Shown here one piece after another: positions 36,592 to 47,293 of a DNA stretch of 64,000 nucleotides. The stretch comes from Hydnum rufescens UP504 (taxonomy: Eukaryota > Basidiomycota > Agaricomycetes > Cantharellales > Hydnaceae): the NCBI GenBank assembly GCA_014904985.1, contig MU129122.1, forward strand, positions 36,282-100,281, read 5' to 3'. The position numbers and the translations under genes were made by a program. Positions within the stretch are counted from its first letter, which is position 1. Each line of letters opens with the position of its first letter. The notes beneath the pieces were generated by a model that saw only the letters and a program-made list of their open reading frames with translations, made no database searches and was not told the origin of the DNA.

Positions 36592-37195
36592 TTACTGCAT
36601 CGACAGAGTAAATGAGAGGCTCACAGATACTATGCCTCCCCCAGCTTGCCTCCGTAAATCTATTTCACCGTCTTGACATGGTCCGCACAGCCTGTGCACT
36701 CGATCGTACACTTTGGAGGGTTGCGACACAGGCTTTGAAGGCATCGACAAGCTCCATATCCCACGTCTCCTTTGCAATATTGTCCCATGGCTCTTCCATG
36801 CCCTAGATGGGAAGATGTGACTTGTGACGGATTGTATCTGTGACATCAATCATGACGCAGAGCCCGCTTGTTGGCGCCCCCTTTGGTGCCTGCGATTACT
36901 CCGCCATAAAGGATAGCCCCTTGAATCGCAGCAAGGGGCATATTACTCGCTCTATATCTGCATTCTACATCTCCACTAATCTGGTTCTCGTCGGGCGTGC
37001 CGCTGTTGGAATCTGCTGCCACCCACTCGCATTTGTTCCTCTCCACACCCGCATCTGAGGCTTGTCCTTACAGCATGGCAAATAAAACGAATGGGGAGCA
37101 AACGAAACTTCGTTGTCGCCTCGGAAGAATCCCCGCGTACAGTTACGGTATAATAATGGTATATGCTGATGGATACATGGAGATACGCTTGTCAA
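36592..37195 (-). other. V block, copy D
   Basis: The clearest V copy for the MEEPWDNIAKETWDMELVDA segment, followed by FKACVATLQSVRSS and VRTMSRR. Upstream is the VERNKCEWVAADSNSGTPDE segment and an ILYGGVIAG segment. A CAG-to-TAG change falls just before MEEPW. The frames are out of register between segments, so introns or indels intervene. A junction in the SRR codons with GTGAAATAG could be a splice donor. Confidence 0.35.
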
Positions 37196-37199
37196 CCTT

Positions 37200-37985
37200 G
37201 ACTCTTATTTGACGGTGTCATGTTCGCAACTGTCCTGCAGCACCAACATAATCCTGTTGTTAAACCGGAAACAAGTCTTCCGAGTCAAACCCCCTCGTGT
37301 CCCGTTTTTTTGTCCTAATCCAACAGGAGGAGACATGGAGCTCTAAGAATTTTCAGGATCTCTGAATCTCTTACGGCTGAACCAGAATCCCGGTGCGCAC
37401 GTAACATATGGCTGGCGTTGACTGCTCCCATCAGAGAAAATCGTGGACCATGAACTAGAACACATTCCCGACACGTCCTCGATGGCTTGGGTCTTCATAA
37501 ATTCGTGCCCGATGGGCCGCCTCGGGCATCCGCCACGAGCTGTCAATCCCTAAGTGCAATCGTGGGAGCTGTAAGTCTACGCAAATGCGCCCGTCCTGCG
37601 CACAGAATAGGCAAAGTTGGAGAAATCCGGAGTTTCTGCCGATTGGGTAGAAGGCGTGAATGAGAACGGAATGGGAGAAGGGTTAAATATAGTGCACAAG
37701 GTCCTCGAGAACGTGAAGCAGCATTGAGTCCATATTCGTTTTACTCTAAGACGGACCTTTCGGTCATGAGGCCACATTTTGACCCAATAAAGAGTTGAAA
37801 TCCAGCTCGCGCATCCTGGAGGAGTTCCACAGCGCGTCGCACTCACCATGTTTTCAACGTCCGTTAAAAAGCATAAGAGGAAACAGGGATTAATGAATTC
37901 AATCGCAGACAGCTGATTGAGCTTGTCAGCTGGGCTGGACATCGTCAGAAAGAAATACGAGCAAGGCACGACCGAGATCGAGTAC
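37200..37985 (+). pseudogene. U block, copy D: internally deleted
   Basis: Starts like the other U copies (HNPVVKPE segment near 37235, MEL-like exon from about 37335). It has stops where B is open (TGA near 37420, TAA near 37552). At about 37746 it jumps from the intron after LEN to the last exon, losing about 900 bp of middle exons. The last exon is also degenerate. A 130-codon minus frame over 37577-37969 is its antisense. Confidence 0.45.
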
Positions 37986-39369
37986 TAGCGGTTGCTTCAC
38001 TAGCATCAGCCATCACTTGATCCCTCGAGGTCGGACCTACAAATGACGCAGAAGCCGGGGGTGTTTAGGGTTGGAAAAGAATCCTGGAATTCTGTGAGGA
38101 AGCCATGTTAGAAGCAGAGAGCGCATTCGGAACGCAAGGTTGCATCGCTAGTGGTGATCTCAGCGAGGTGCGGGACTGTAATCTCGAAACAAAGAGGACT
38201 GTTGCGCATACCTGCGATATGAAGCTCGCCTTGGCCTTCTTCGCGGACTGTGAGTTCGCGAGAGCCATGCCTCGATCTTACACTCAGTCACAAGGGGCTG
38301 TCACGCGTTACAGGTCACTACGGAAAAAGCCTCAGATGAGTTGGAGTCGAGCTCCAAGTATGAACTGATAGTCGGAGCTCACTGAGGTGCGAATGGACGA
38401 ACTTCCTTTGAGACGTCACAGGAATTTCGCGCGAATCTCCGAAGGACAGAAATCCGCGTACTGATTCTTCAAAGGTGCCTAGCTACAACCCGGTGAGATA
38501 ATTACATGGGATATGTTCCTTCCCCACGACCTCGCCAGCTGCATCTTTTCGTTGGACTCTACATCTTCAATTGTATATTATGATATGACCATGGAACTCC
38601 TTTTCTTTTCTCCTAATTCAGGATGAATGGTGTCGACTGGGCTAGAATATATCTTACCTCCACCATATTCTCCTCTTTCTTTCTTTCCACTCGGTCTCGA
38701 ATACTTACTGACAGCATCTGCAGGTAGTGAAACACTAACCCTCACGGCTCCGAGCGGGCTGATTCAGACTCTGGTCCCGAGAATCGCGAACTAGGCAAAT
38801 ACTCTCTATGGAGTACCCATTTGAATCTCCGGCGCGTCCAGGCTGTTGGGAAGTGTTTTGTGAATGTTCACCCCTTGGATACCGATTGACAGAGAGGGGA
38901 TAGATCAAGGGGACGACCGTCAAGTATGATCTGGCATAAACCCATCATTGATCAATCCCACACCTAGGCCACACGTGGGCGGGTGGGGGGAGAACAGTAG
39001 ATGTATCCCACTCGCATTTCTTTGATGTCCTCTGCGCTTTTCTCTATCCTCGGCAGTCCCAAGGGTTCCGCAGACAGCACATGAATTAATCTGCACGGAG
39101 GAGTGCGCGGAAATTGACTAAAGAAGCCACTAAGAATGTCGACTTTGTATGACTCGTTTGTTCTCACCGTCCTTGAGATTCTTGCTTCGTCCAACGTTCC
39201 GAAATCTTCGATTCCGCGGGTTGATTTCGCGCACCAGGAATGTAAATTATCTCAGTATGATGCTCGTTTGATGTCCTTGCTTCCTCCAAGTCATCAAGTA
39301 CATCTGTCTGGAATTGGGATCTACAGTCGTATGACTCCCATGAATAAACCAGAAGATGACGGCCGGCCG
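37986..39369. repeat. S1 spacer upstream of the MITE
   Basis: Most diverged S1 copy. The plus frame at 38105-38368 (LEAESAFGTQGCIASGDLSE, then MKLALAFFADCEFARA) is the longest version of the exon that in T spacers reads MPRLKDS...FEFFGDC. Splice-like signals recur: T-rich tract to CAATTCAG near 38610-38625 and TTACTGACAGCATCTGCAG near 38706-38724. Confidence 0.4.
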
Positions 39370-39371
39370 TA

Positions 39372-39637
39372 CATCAGGAAGCCCAGAATCCACTCTGTGC
39401 GCTCAGGAGAAGGGACCTTACTCCTGGGCCTTCCACTGATGCAAATTGGCTCAAATTTTTCCAGCACTGCATGCTTGCATATCCGACCTCAAATGGAAAA
39501 CCACAAGCCATTTGAGTGTGTGGTTGGAGAATTATGAGCAATTTATTATTTACTCTGCTGACTCTGCATGCTGTGGAGGCTGTGGAGCAAGGTCCCCCGC
39601 TCCGGAGCCTCCACAGCCCATTTTACACTTCCTGATG
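39372..39637. mobile_element. MITE, Tc1/mariner-like (266 bp, TA target duplication)
   Basis: Terminal inverted repeats CATCAGGAAG (39372-39381) and CTTCCTGATG (39628-39637) are perfect. They are flanked by TA at 39370-39371 and 39638-39639. The S1 and T copies elsewhere lack this stretch and have a single TA at the site, which proves the insertion and the 2-bp duplication. Inside is a second palindrome, GCTGTGGAGGCT (39570-39581) against AGCCTCCACAGC (39606-39617). No transposase frame is present, so it is non-autonomous. Single copy in this window. Confidence 0.88.
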
Positions 39638-39942
39638 TAGGGAGATGGTGACTACGGCTAGAATTCCCTGTGACTCGACTCGACCTCCAGTGGGCACGGC
39701 CCACTCCGGTACGCCCATTAAAAGCTGCAGTATCAATTCTCAACCTAGCATCCATTATAGCCCTTACGAAGAAGCTTTGTGGTAGGACTCGTAGGACACC
39801 ATAGACGAGTAGGGGAGGCGAAATTTCACAGAGTAATCCGCCCATTTTGAGATGTAAGGGGGGCTCTCTGATGATGATGCATCCTTCCCCGAGAGAGAAG
39901 TATCGGAGTCATCTTCCAAATCTACTATGACCTTAGCAACTT

Positions 39943-42312
39943 TCACTTCTGTTTGAGAGTAAGGCGCAGCGCACCCTCCAAGTTCTGGTTGTCCATCAAT
40001 TCCCAGCGATAATGCTGATAGATCGGGACTCGGTGGAATGAGGTTGAAGAATCCACCACAATGCTCAGTCCACCGTCGATGACCCAGATCAACTTTACTT
40101 GTTCAACATCAGGAAGGCACATGATTCGAATACGCCTCCCCTGTAAACCAATACTTGAGTGCGTAATCCAGTATAGTACTGTCCAGAAAGAGCACGTACG
40201 ATTCCTTGGTGGACGCCCAAGTTTGTTCGGTACGCACGGTACAGGCAGCGCTTTATAGCGCTGATGATCAAGTTCAATGGTGGCCAACTCGATCGGTCGT
40301 GATCCCAGCAGCGCTTCAAGATTCGCAAAACTGAAGGAAAAGTGACTTCCTCCTTTGATGGTCCAAAGGGAGGCCGATGGTCCAATATAGCACGGATAAG
40401 GTGTCCCTCTTTAGAGAGTTCATGGTAGGGCTCCTGGTCAAACAAGATCTACAGTGAATGGAGGGTTACAAGTTAGACAAAAGCGCCGCGTACGGTGAGA
40501 ATGTCTCCCACCTGAATGCAAGTGCATGCATAAGCATATATGTCAGTCCCAACAGTTCGAGTGCTTTCATCCAGAAGTTCGGGAGCCAGAAATCGCAGTG
40601 ACCCGCCGAAGTTTGACGATGTATGGCCAGTAGGTCCCCCATCAAGAATGATAGACAGTCCAAAATCACAAATACTCGCTCTTCCCTCTCCATCGATCAG
40701 CATGTTCCGCTGAACATATCAATTCATCAGCGAAGCACCATCGCTCCGTGTATTCAACCATACCCCTTTAAGATCACCGTGGATGACTGGAGGCTTGTGT
40801 TCATGCAAGTACTGTAATCCCAATGCAACATCCGCACACTAAAGATCAAGCTCAGGTCGGGATGCCCCCCATATTTGAGTGAAACCACATCAATGTAAAC
40901 GCACGATAATCTCTCGATTGACACTTGGATTCTTTGCTAGAAAGCCAATGACATCACCGTGAACGTACGAGATTGAAACGAGACCAGGCCCCTCGGGTTC
41001 TTCAGTATGACCTAGTAATCTCACCACGTTCTCGTGACGCAATTGGGCCCATATTCTCATTTCTATACGCAGATGCTATCCCTATTATGAACGGATGATC
41101 ATGGTGGAACTGTCCGATAAAATTACCTTGCGAAGTTTTCGTTTGACTGTGGACTCATCTGTATATGGGACGTGAAGCACCTTGAGAGCGACCTAGGGAA
41201 TCAGTTGTTAGGAGATCCACCCTCAGGGAGCTATGAATTGAAAAGAACACCTGAAGAGTCCGGTGAGGGTCGTCGGAGGTGGTAGAGATCAAGCTGCCTC
41301 TCCAGACTGAGGAGTACCCACCTCTGGCCATGGGTGTTGAGTCTAAACGAACAATACGGCCAGTCAAGTTGGGAGTTTCAGGGGGACTGGGATGGGGATT
41401 GGCAAATGGTGGGGTTGCTTGTGCGCCTTGCCCCAGAGCTTCTGCGGAAGCCGTAATCACAACACGTTGCAGGACGGACGTGGCTTCGTCCATCCCAGTG
41501 GAAGCCTCTTTCGGACGAGTGGGAGTCGAGGACGGATTGGCGGGTTGCACAGGTTGCCTCTCATCGGCTTGGCCAGACAAGAGGTTCCTGGTTTGGGATA
41601 TTGAACGATGATACGGATCATAGGGTGTCGGGGATTCGATGGGCTCTGAGGCAATTACATTGGAGGGGTTAATTTCGTGACCTCGAGGCAGTGCACCACC
41701 ATTCTTCTTGGTGTCTGTCGCGGCAGGAGGTACTGCACCATTCACATTGGGCGACTGCATTGGGCGAGGTCCTCGGAGATGTTCCTCTGGTAAGGTTGGT
41801 GCTGAGCCAATATGTGCTATTTTCCCTTTCATGCCTGCTGTGGTTGAATCCGCTGGTCGAGCCAGAAGAGCGGGGTTGTTGTTCCATCTCTCTGGGTCCG
41901 CGAGTGAGATCTCTTTCGCGTTAGGGTACTGGATGGCAAATTGGCGCTCCATGGATTCTACATCGGTCGCGTACTGTGGGAAAAACAGGCTGGTCCAGAG
42001 CCAGTGTGGTGAGGGCGGTTTGACCCAAGATCCCCCGAAGCCTTGATGAAGCATTCCGAAGTTGATGCAAACCCACCACCAAGGGTAGTTATAGTGATCC
42101 AAGGGGAGAACTGTAATATTAATGAGAAGGTCTATGACGTGACGGAAGTTCAGGGCAGCAAATGTGGTGGCCAGGGTCTTATTGTTGTGTGGTTCCCCAC
42201 AGCCGAGATTAGAGCCCGTGGAGAATCGGATTGTAGCTGGGATGTTATAGAACTCCCTCTCTACCCGCAACCAGACAATTGGCACCCTCTGGTTCTGGAT
42301 GTGGACACTCAT
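39943..42312 (-). CDS. K7: intact TKL protein kinase, 672 codons, 7 exons
   Basis: Exons: 41251-42312, 41127-41192, 40905-41075, 40764-40838, 40512-40709, 40200-40448 and 39943-40140. The six introns are 51-66 nt with GT..AG ends, and every join keeps frame. Residues 1-150 form a tryptophan-rich conserved region (SWWW-type motif, LHQGFGGSWVKPP) that I do not recognise. About 165-320 is a Pro/Ser/Thr-rich linker. The kinase domain has the loop GGYSSVW (331-337), VALK lysine 358, αC glutamate 381, HGDLKG with aspartate 455, asparagine 460, DFG 473-475 and APE 500-502, so it should be active as a cytosolic Ser/Thr-type TKL kinase. Residues 608-672 are a C-terminal conserved segment (RVPIYQ-YR). 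An extra exon at 39764-39942 may extend it. Start chosen at the first family-conserved ATG (MSVHIQNQ) after an in-frame stop. Confidence 0.9.
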
Positions 42313-42428
42313 GAGCAGATAATTGAACTGGAAGTTTATTCAGCCACCTGGAATGCAAGGACATGATAAACTATGCCAACCTTGCCCAGGCAACACGCGA
42401 TGTCTCGGACATCCCCTGATATAAATGC
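42313..42428. promoter_or_regulatory. Candidate bidirectional promoter between K7 and P7
   Basis: Only 116 bp separates the kinase ATG (minus strand) from the P ATG (plus strand), and the arrangement recurs at every kinase-P pair. The stretch is well conserved between copies (CCTGGAATGCAAGGACATGATAAACTATGCCAACC). No TATA box stands out. The minus strand also has splice-like ends (GTAAGCC further upstream, TTGCATTCCAG here), so a 5'-untranslated intron of the kinase could overlap P. Inference only. Confidence 0.25.
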
Positions 42429-42902
42429 ATGCAGCCTACCAAAAGTATCCGTTATTACACCGCCGCACATATTCAACCGGATGGCTTACCCAGAGTCAGG
42501 AGAGGTAACCTCCCTATAGAAGTCAGGAAGCTTCCAGATGAATGGAGGGTCCGTTTCAGCGATAGCAGCAAAAGAGTCAGTGGCATCAGCGCCAGATTCG
42601 GCGGGAGACAAGCCCGTTGGCCTTTTAATTCGACGGGTGAGAATGGGCCACCTCGCTCTGATTTTGTTCGCCATCGGGATCAGAAGCGCGGGGAATCCAA
42701 CATCGTCACGTGCACGTGTCCAGATCGGATGATCTCCATTCAGTCCCCATCGGTTTCGCTTCTCCATCAGCGCTTGCACCATCCATATGCTTTCCTGAAC
42801 ATGGCTGATCAACTCAAACCTCCCCGCCTCTTCAACGAAAACTTTCAGGGGACTCACAAGCCTACATGCACCCTTGCAATTTTGTCGTCCCGGTCACAGT
42901 GA
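42429..42902 (+). pseudogene. P7: partner copy, truncated by an insertion
   Basis: Open for 157 codons from MQPTKSIRYY through DGLPRVRRGNLPIEVRKLP, RVSGISARFGG and FLNMADQLKPPRLF. Near 42870 an insertion shared with P4 (CATGCACCCTTGC) shifts the frame and gives an early TGA. The remaining family sequence (DPKHDAHAHLL...) continues in another frame to about 43090. Confidence 0.5.
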
Positions 42903-43382
42903 GGGGCTCCCAGAATAATCTAAGCTAAGCACATATACCCGGACTGATCCTAAACACGATGCACATGCACACCTCTTGCGGCATGCCATATCGCTTCAAG
43001 TTTGGACATATCTTCATGCCCTGGGCGTCGAGGTGGTTTCACAGCCATCACCTCAAGTCTTCCCCTACCATTCTCACCAAGCACAATGATGGTGAAGGTA
43101 GTTCCTTTTTTCACCCCCCCTGAGTAGGGAGGTGAGTCATCCCTCCACCCAGAAGATGACCGAGGAAGAATGAGTTACGCAGCCCCTTGCCACCCCGAGC
43201 CTATTTAGCCATCAGCAACTGAGGATGGCGTAGATGTAGAAAAGCCGAAACGACGCTCTTGTACTGAATGATAGTGAAGCACATGAAAAACCCAAGGCGC
43301 GTGAAAGGGGACAATCATTGTCCTGCAGTGAATCTGGAGTATGGAGCTGACACGACGGCCAAGACATGTACGTTTGTCTACA

Positions 43383-43938
43383 TTACTGCATCAACAGAGT
43401 AAATGAGAGGCTTGCAGATACAAAGCCTCCCCTGGCTTGCTCCGTAAAGCTCTTGAAATGGTCGCACAACCTCTGTACTCGATCGTGCACTTCGGAGGGT
43501 TGCCGCACAGGCTTTGAAGGCATCGACGAGCTCCATGTCCCATGTTCCCTTGCAATATTATCCCATAGTTCTTCCATGCCCTGGATGGGAAGATGTGACT
43601 TGTGACATGACATCAAACACGACCCGAGCCCGGTTGTTGGCACCCCCTTTCGTGGCTGCGATTACTCCGCCATGAAGGATAGCCCCTTGAATCGCAAAAA
43701 GGGGTATTACTCACTCTATCTGCTTTCTACATCTCCACGAATCTGGTTCTCATTGGGCGTGCCGCCATTGGAATCTGTTGCCACCCGCTCGCATTTGTTC
43801 GTCTCCACACCCGCATCTGAGGCTTGTCCTCACAGCATCGCAAAGAAAACGAATCGGGCGCAAACGAAACTTCGTTGTGGCCGCGGAAGAATCCCCGGGC
43901 ATAGTTACGGTATAATAACGGTATATGCTCATGGATAA
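43383..43938 (-). other. V block, copy E
   Basis: Nearly identical to copy B, with the one-base loss after NIARE and a further deletion around 43610 that removes the DEL/ITD part. An 88-codon plus frame (43672-43938) is also open. Strand uncertain. Confidence 0.3.
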
Positions 43939-43939
43939 A

Positions 43940-45666
43940 TGGAGATATGCTTGTCAACTTTGACTCTTGTTTGTTGGCGTCGTGTTCGCAACTGTCCTGC
44001 AGCACCAACATAATCCTGTGCTGAAACCGGAAACAAGTCTTCCAAACCCCCTCGTGTCCCGTTTTTTTCTTAATCCAACAGGCGGAGACATGGAGCTCTT
44101 AAGGTTTTTCAGGATCTCTGAATCTCTTACGGCTGAACCAGAATGCCGGTGCGCACGTAACATATGGCTGGCCTTGGCTGCTCCCATCGGGGAAAATCGT
44201 GGGCCACGAACAGGAATGCATTCCCGACACGTCCTCGATGGCTTGGGTTTTCATGAATCCATGCCCGATAGCGCCTCGGGCATCTCGCAGGCATCCGCCA
44301 CGAGCTGTCAATCCCCCAAGTGCAATCATGGGAGCTGCAAGTTTATGCGAATGTGCCCGTCCTGCGCCCAGAATGGGCAAAGTTGGAGAGATCCCGAGTT
44401 TCTGGCGATTGGGTTGGGGGCGTGAATGAGAACGGAATAGGAGAAGGGTTAGATCTAATGTACAAGGTTCTCGAGAACGTGGAGTGGCATTGAATGCATA
44501 TTCATCGTACTCGTCCTTCTAGGGGTAGGGCAGAATTCATAGCCGTTCAGGGGTCATGGACGTAGTGAGAGAGACAGCCCACGATCCGTTCACAACACCC
44601 ATGGTAATTCTAAATCCTAGAAATGTTGGGATGATTTAGTAAACCTGGCCACATTGCGACAAATTCTGGTGAGACTGCAGTATGCGCGGATCAGGAATCC
44701 ACGTACAAAAATCGAGAGGGCCCACAACCCTCAAGGCTGGCATCGTGAGCATCCGTACGGTCGAAATCAACCGAGGGTTGTAAATCAAAGAACTGAAGTC
44801 AGTCCAGAGCAGGAGTCTCGTTTATAACTTCCTAGGGAGACCCGTGACTTACCTGTGGATCTGAACACGAGCCCATGAAACCGAGGATGTCCTACGCGAG
44901 TGCTGGCTATGTATAACACCGTCGAGGAGTCGACTTGCTTTGGAATATGGATTGACGAACAATGTAGCGTAGATGACGACAGGTCATGGAGAGCTCAAGT
45001 CTTAGATCTCGAAGCTCCAAACCTTGGCGTGCTCGGGAAAGGGGCTTTTGGATGAATACCGTCCAGGATAAATTTTCAGCATAATGATCGGGAATGCTCT
45101 TCAGTCAACCCAGTGATCAAGCCCAGCAACACTGATCGTCCTTTCGCGGATTTTGAATTGCTAGGTGAAGGTCCAACTGACAAAACAAGGATTGGAACGA
45201 AAACATGGGGGAAGGGAGTTGTGGTTACATAGGTGTGCGCCGGGACAAGTGAGATCTTGAGAAAGGAATCTAGGGGGCGAAGAAAAAAAAATCCCCAACA
45301 CCTGTCCAGATTTCGCCGCGCCCAGATAGCACGAGTGCTGTTGAATTAGATGGCATCAAAACGTTCCTTGCCAGTTGGGGATGCGGTCTCCCACAAGCAT
45401 CACGGTTGGTAAGACGCACCTTTTGGACATTCACATATATCGGAGTCGAGCCACATCGGCCCAATAAGGAGTCAAAATCCAGCTGGCGCACCCTGGAGGA
45501 GTTCCACAACATGTCGCACTCGCCAAGTTTTCAATGTCGCTTTCAAAAATGTAGGACAGACGAGGGATTGATGGATTCAATTGCAGATAGTCGATTGAGC
45601 TTGTCAGCCAGTCTGAACATCGTCAGAAAGAAATACGAGCAAGGCGCGACCGAGATCGAGTACTAG
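43940..45666 (+). CDS. U block, copy E: multi-exon gene of unknown function
   Basis: Same exon order as copy B. The HQHNPVLKPETSLP segment (about 44003-44045) is complete here. The first long exon (from about 44093) has an extra C near 44305 that puts it out of frame, whereas B is clean there. The last exon (45406-45666: EEFHNMSHSPSF, then DSIADSRLSLS, to EIEY-stop) is open. Stop position agrees with B. Confidence 0.42.
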
Positions 45667-47120
45667 TGTGCGTTGCTTCACTAGCATTAGCCATCACTTG
45701 ATCCCCCGAGGTCAGACCTTCAAATGAGGAAGAAGCTCGGAGCATTAGGGGTGGGAAGCAGTCCCGAAATCTGTCAGGAGACGGTTCTAGAAGCAGGAGA
45801 GCACGTTCGGAACGCAAGGTGGCATCGGTAGTGGTGGTCCTCAGTGAGAGCAGCAGTGGTGTCGAGTGATGTCGAGACACAGTGAATTGTGTGGCAGTAG
45901 CTACGATACAAAGCCAGCCTTCGAGTTGTTGGAGACCTAAGCTAGCGAGAGCAATGCCAGATCAACCAAAGACAGGCTGTCACACGTCACCGGTCACGCT
46001 GAATGCTCAGATCGACTTGAGCTCCAACTACGACTCAGTATGAACTGATAGTCCGAGCTCGCTGGAGATGATGGCGAACTACCGCTTCGAGGTGTCCAAG
46101 AATTTGCGTGAATCTCGTCTAGGAGGAGGAGAAAATCACCCACTGGACTCTTCAAACGTTACAACCAGGTGAGATTATATTACATGCGATATGTTCTTTC
46201 CTCCACGAGCCCGCCAGCTACATCTTTCGTTGAACTCCGCCCTTTCAATTGTATCTGGATGATATGACCCTGGAACTCGTTTTCTTTTCTCCCAATTCAG
46301 GATGAATGGTGTCGACTGTGGGGCCAGAATATATCCTACCTCCACCATATTCTCCCCTTTCTTTCTTTTCACTCAGTCTTGAATACTTACTCAGCATCTG
46401 CAGGCACTGGAATACTAACCCTCACCGCTCTGAGCGGGCTGATTCAGACTCTGGTGTCGAGAATCGTGAACAACTAGGCGAATCCCTCTATGGAGTACCC
46501 ATTTGAATCTCCGGCACGTCCAGGCTGTTGGGAAGTGTTTTGTGAGTGCTCACCCCTTGGATCCCGATTGACAGAGTGGGATAAATCAAGGGGACGACCG
46601 TCAGGTATGATCTGGTACAAACCCATCATTTGTCGATCCCACACCTAGGTCACACGCGGGCGGAGGGGGTTCCGCTCCACATGAATTAATTTGCGCGGAG
46701 TGTGCGGAAGTTGACTAAAGAAGCCACTAAGAATATCTCCTTTCTATGGCTCGGTTTTTTTTTCACCGTCCTTGAGATTCTTGCTTCGTCCAACGTTCCG
46801 AAATCTTCGATTCCGCGGGTCGATCCCGCACACCAATGCCCCCCCCCCAGCAACGTAATTATCTAAGTGTGATGCCATTTGATGTCCTTTCTTCCTCCAA
46901 GTCGTCAAGTACATCTGTCTGGAATTGACATCTACAGTCATAGCCGCATACATACATACACAACATGACTCCCGTGATTAAGCCAGAAGATGACGGCCGG
47001 TTGTAAGGAAAGGGGATTGTGGCTAGTATCCCTGTGACTCGACTCAACCTCCAGCGGGCACGGTCCATTCCGATACGCTCATTAAAAGCTCCAGTATCAA
47101 TTCTCATCCTAGTATCCATT
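45667..47120. repeat. S1 spacer, fourth copy
   Basis: Fuller version of 25.87-26.74 kb. Contains the plus-strand segment DSDSGVENREQLGES near 46445-46490 after a TTACT/CTGCAG splice-like site (about 46386-46404), and an ATG (MNGVD) directly after CCCAATTCAG near 46301. No intact gene. Confidence 0.4.
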
Positions 47121-47293
47121 GTACCGTTTATGACGTGGCTTCATGGTAGGACTTGTAGGACACCGTCGATGAGTAAGGAAGGCGAAATTTCACAGAATAG
47201 TCCATCCATTTTGAGATGTGGGGAGGGCTCTCCGATGATGATCGATCCCTCCCTGAGAGATTGGAACCGTCTTCCGGATCTACTAATACCCGA

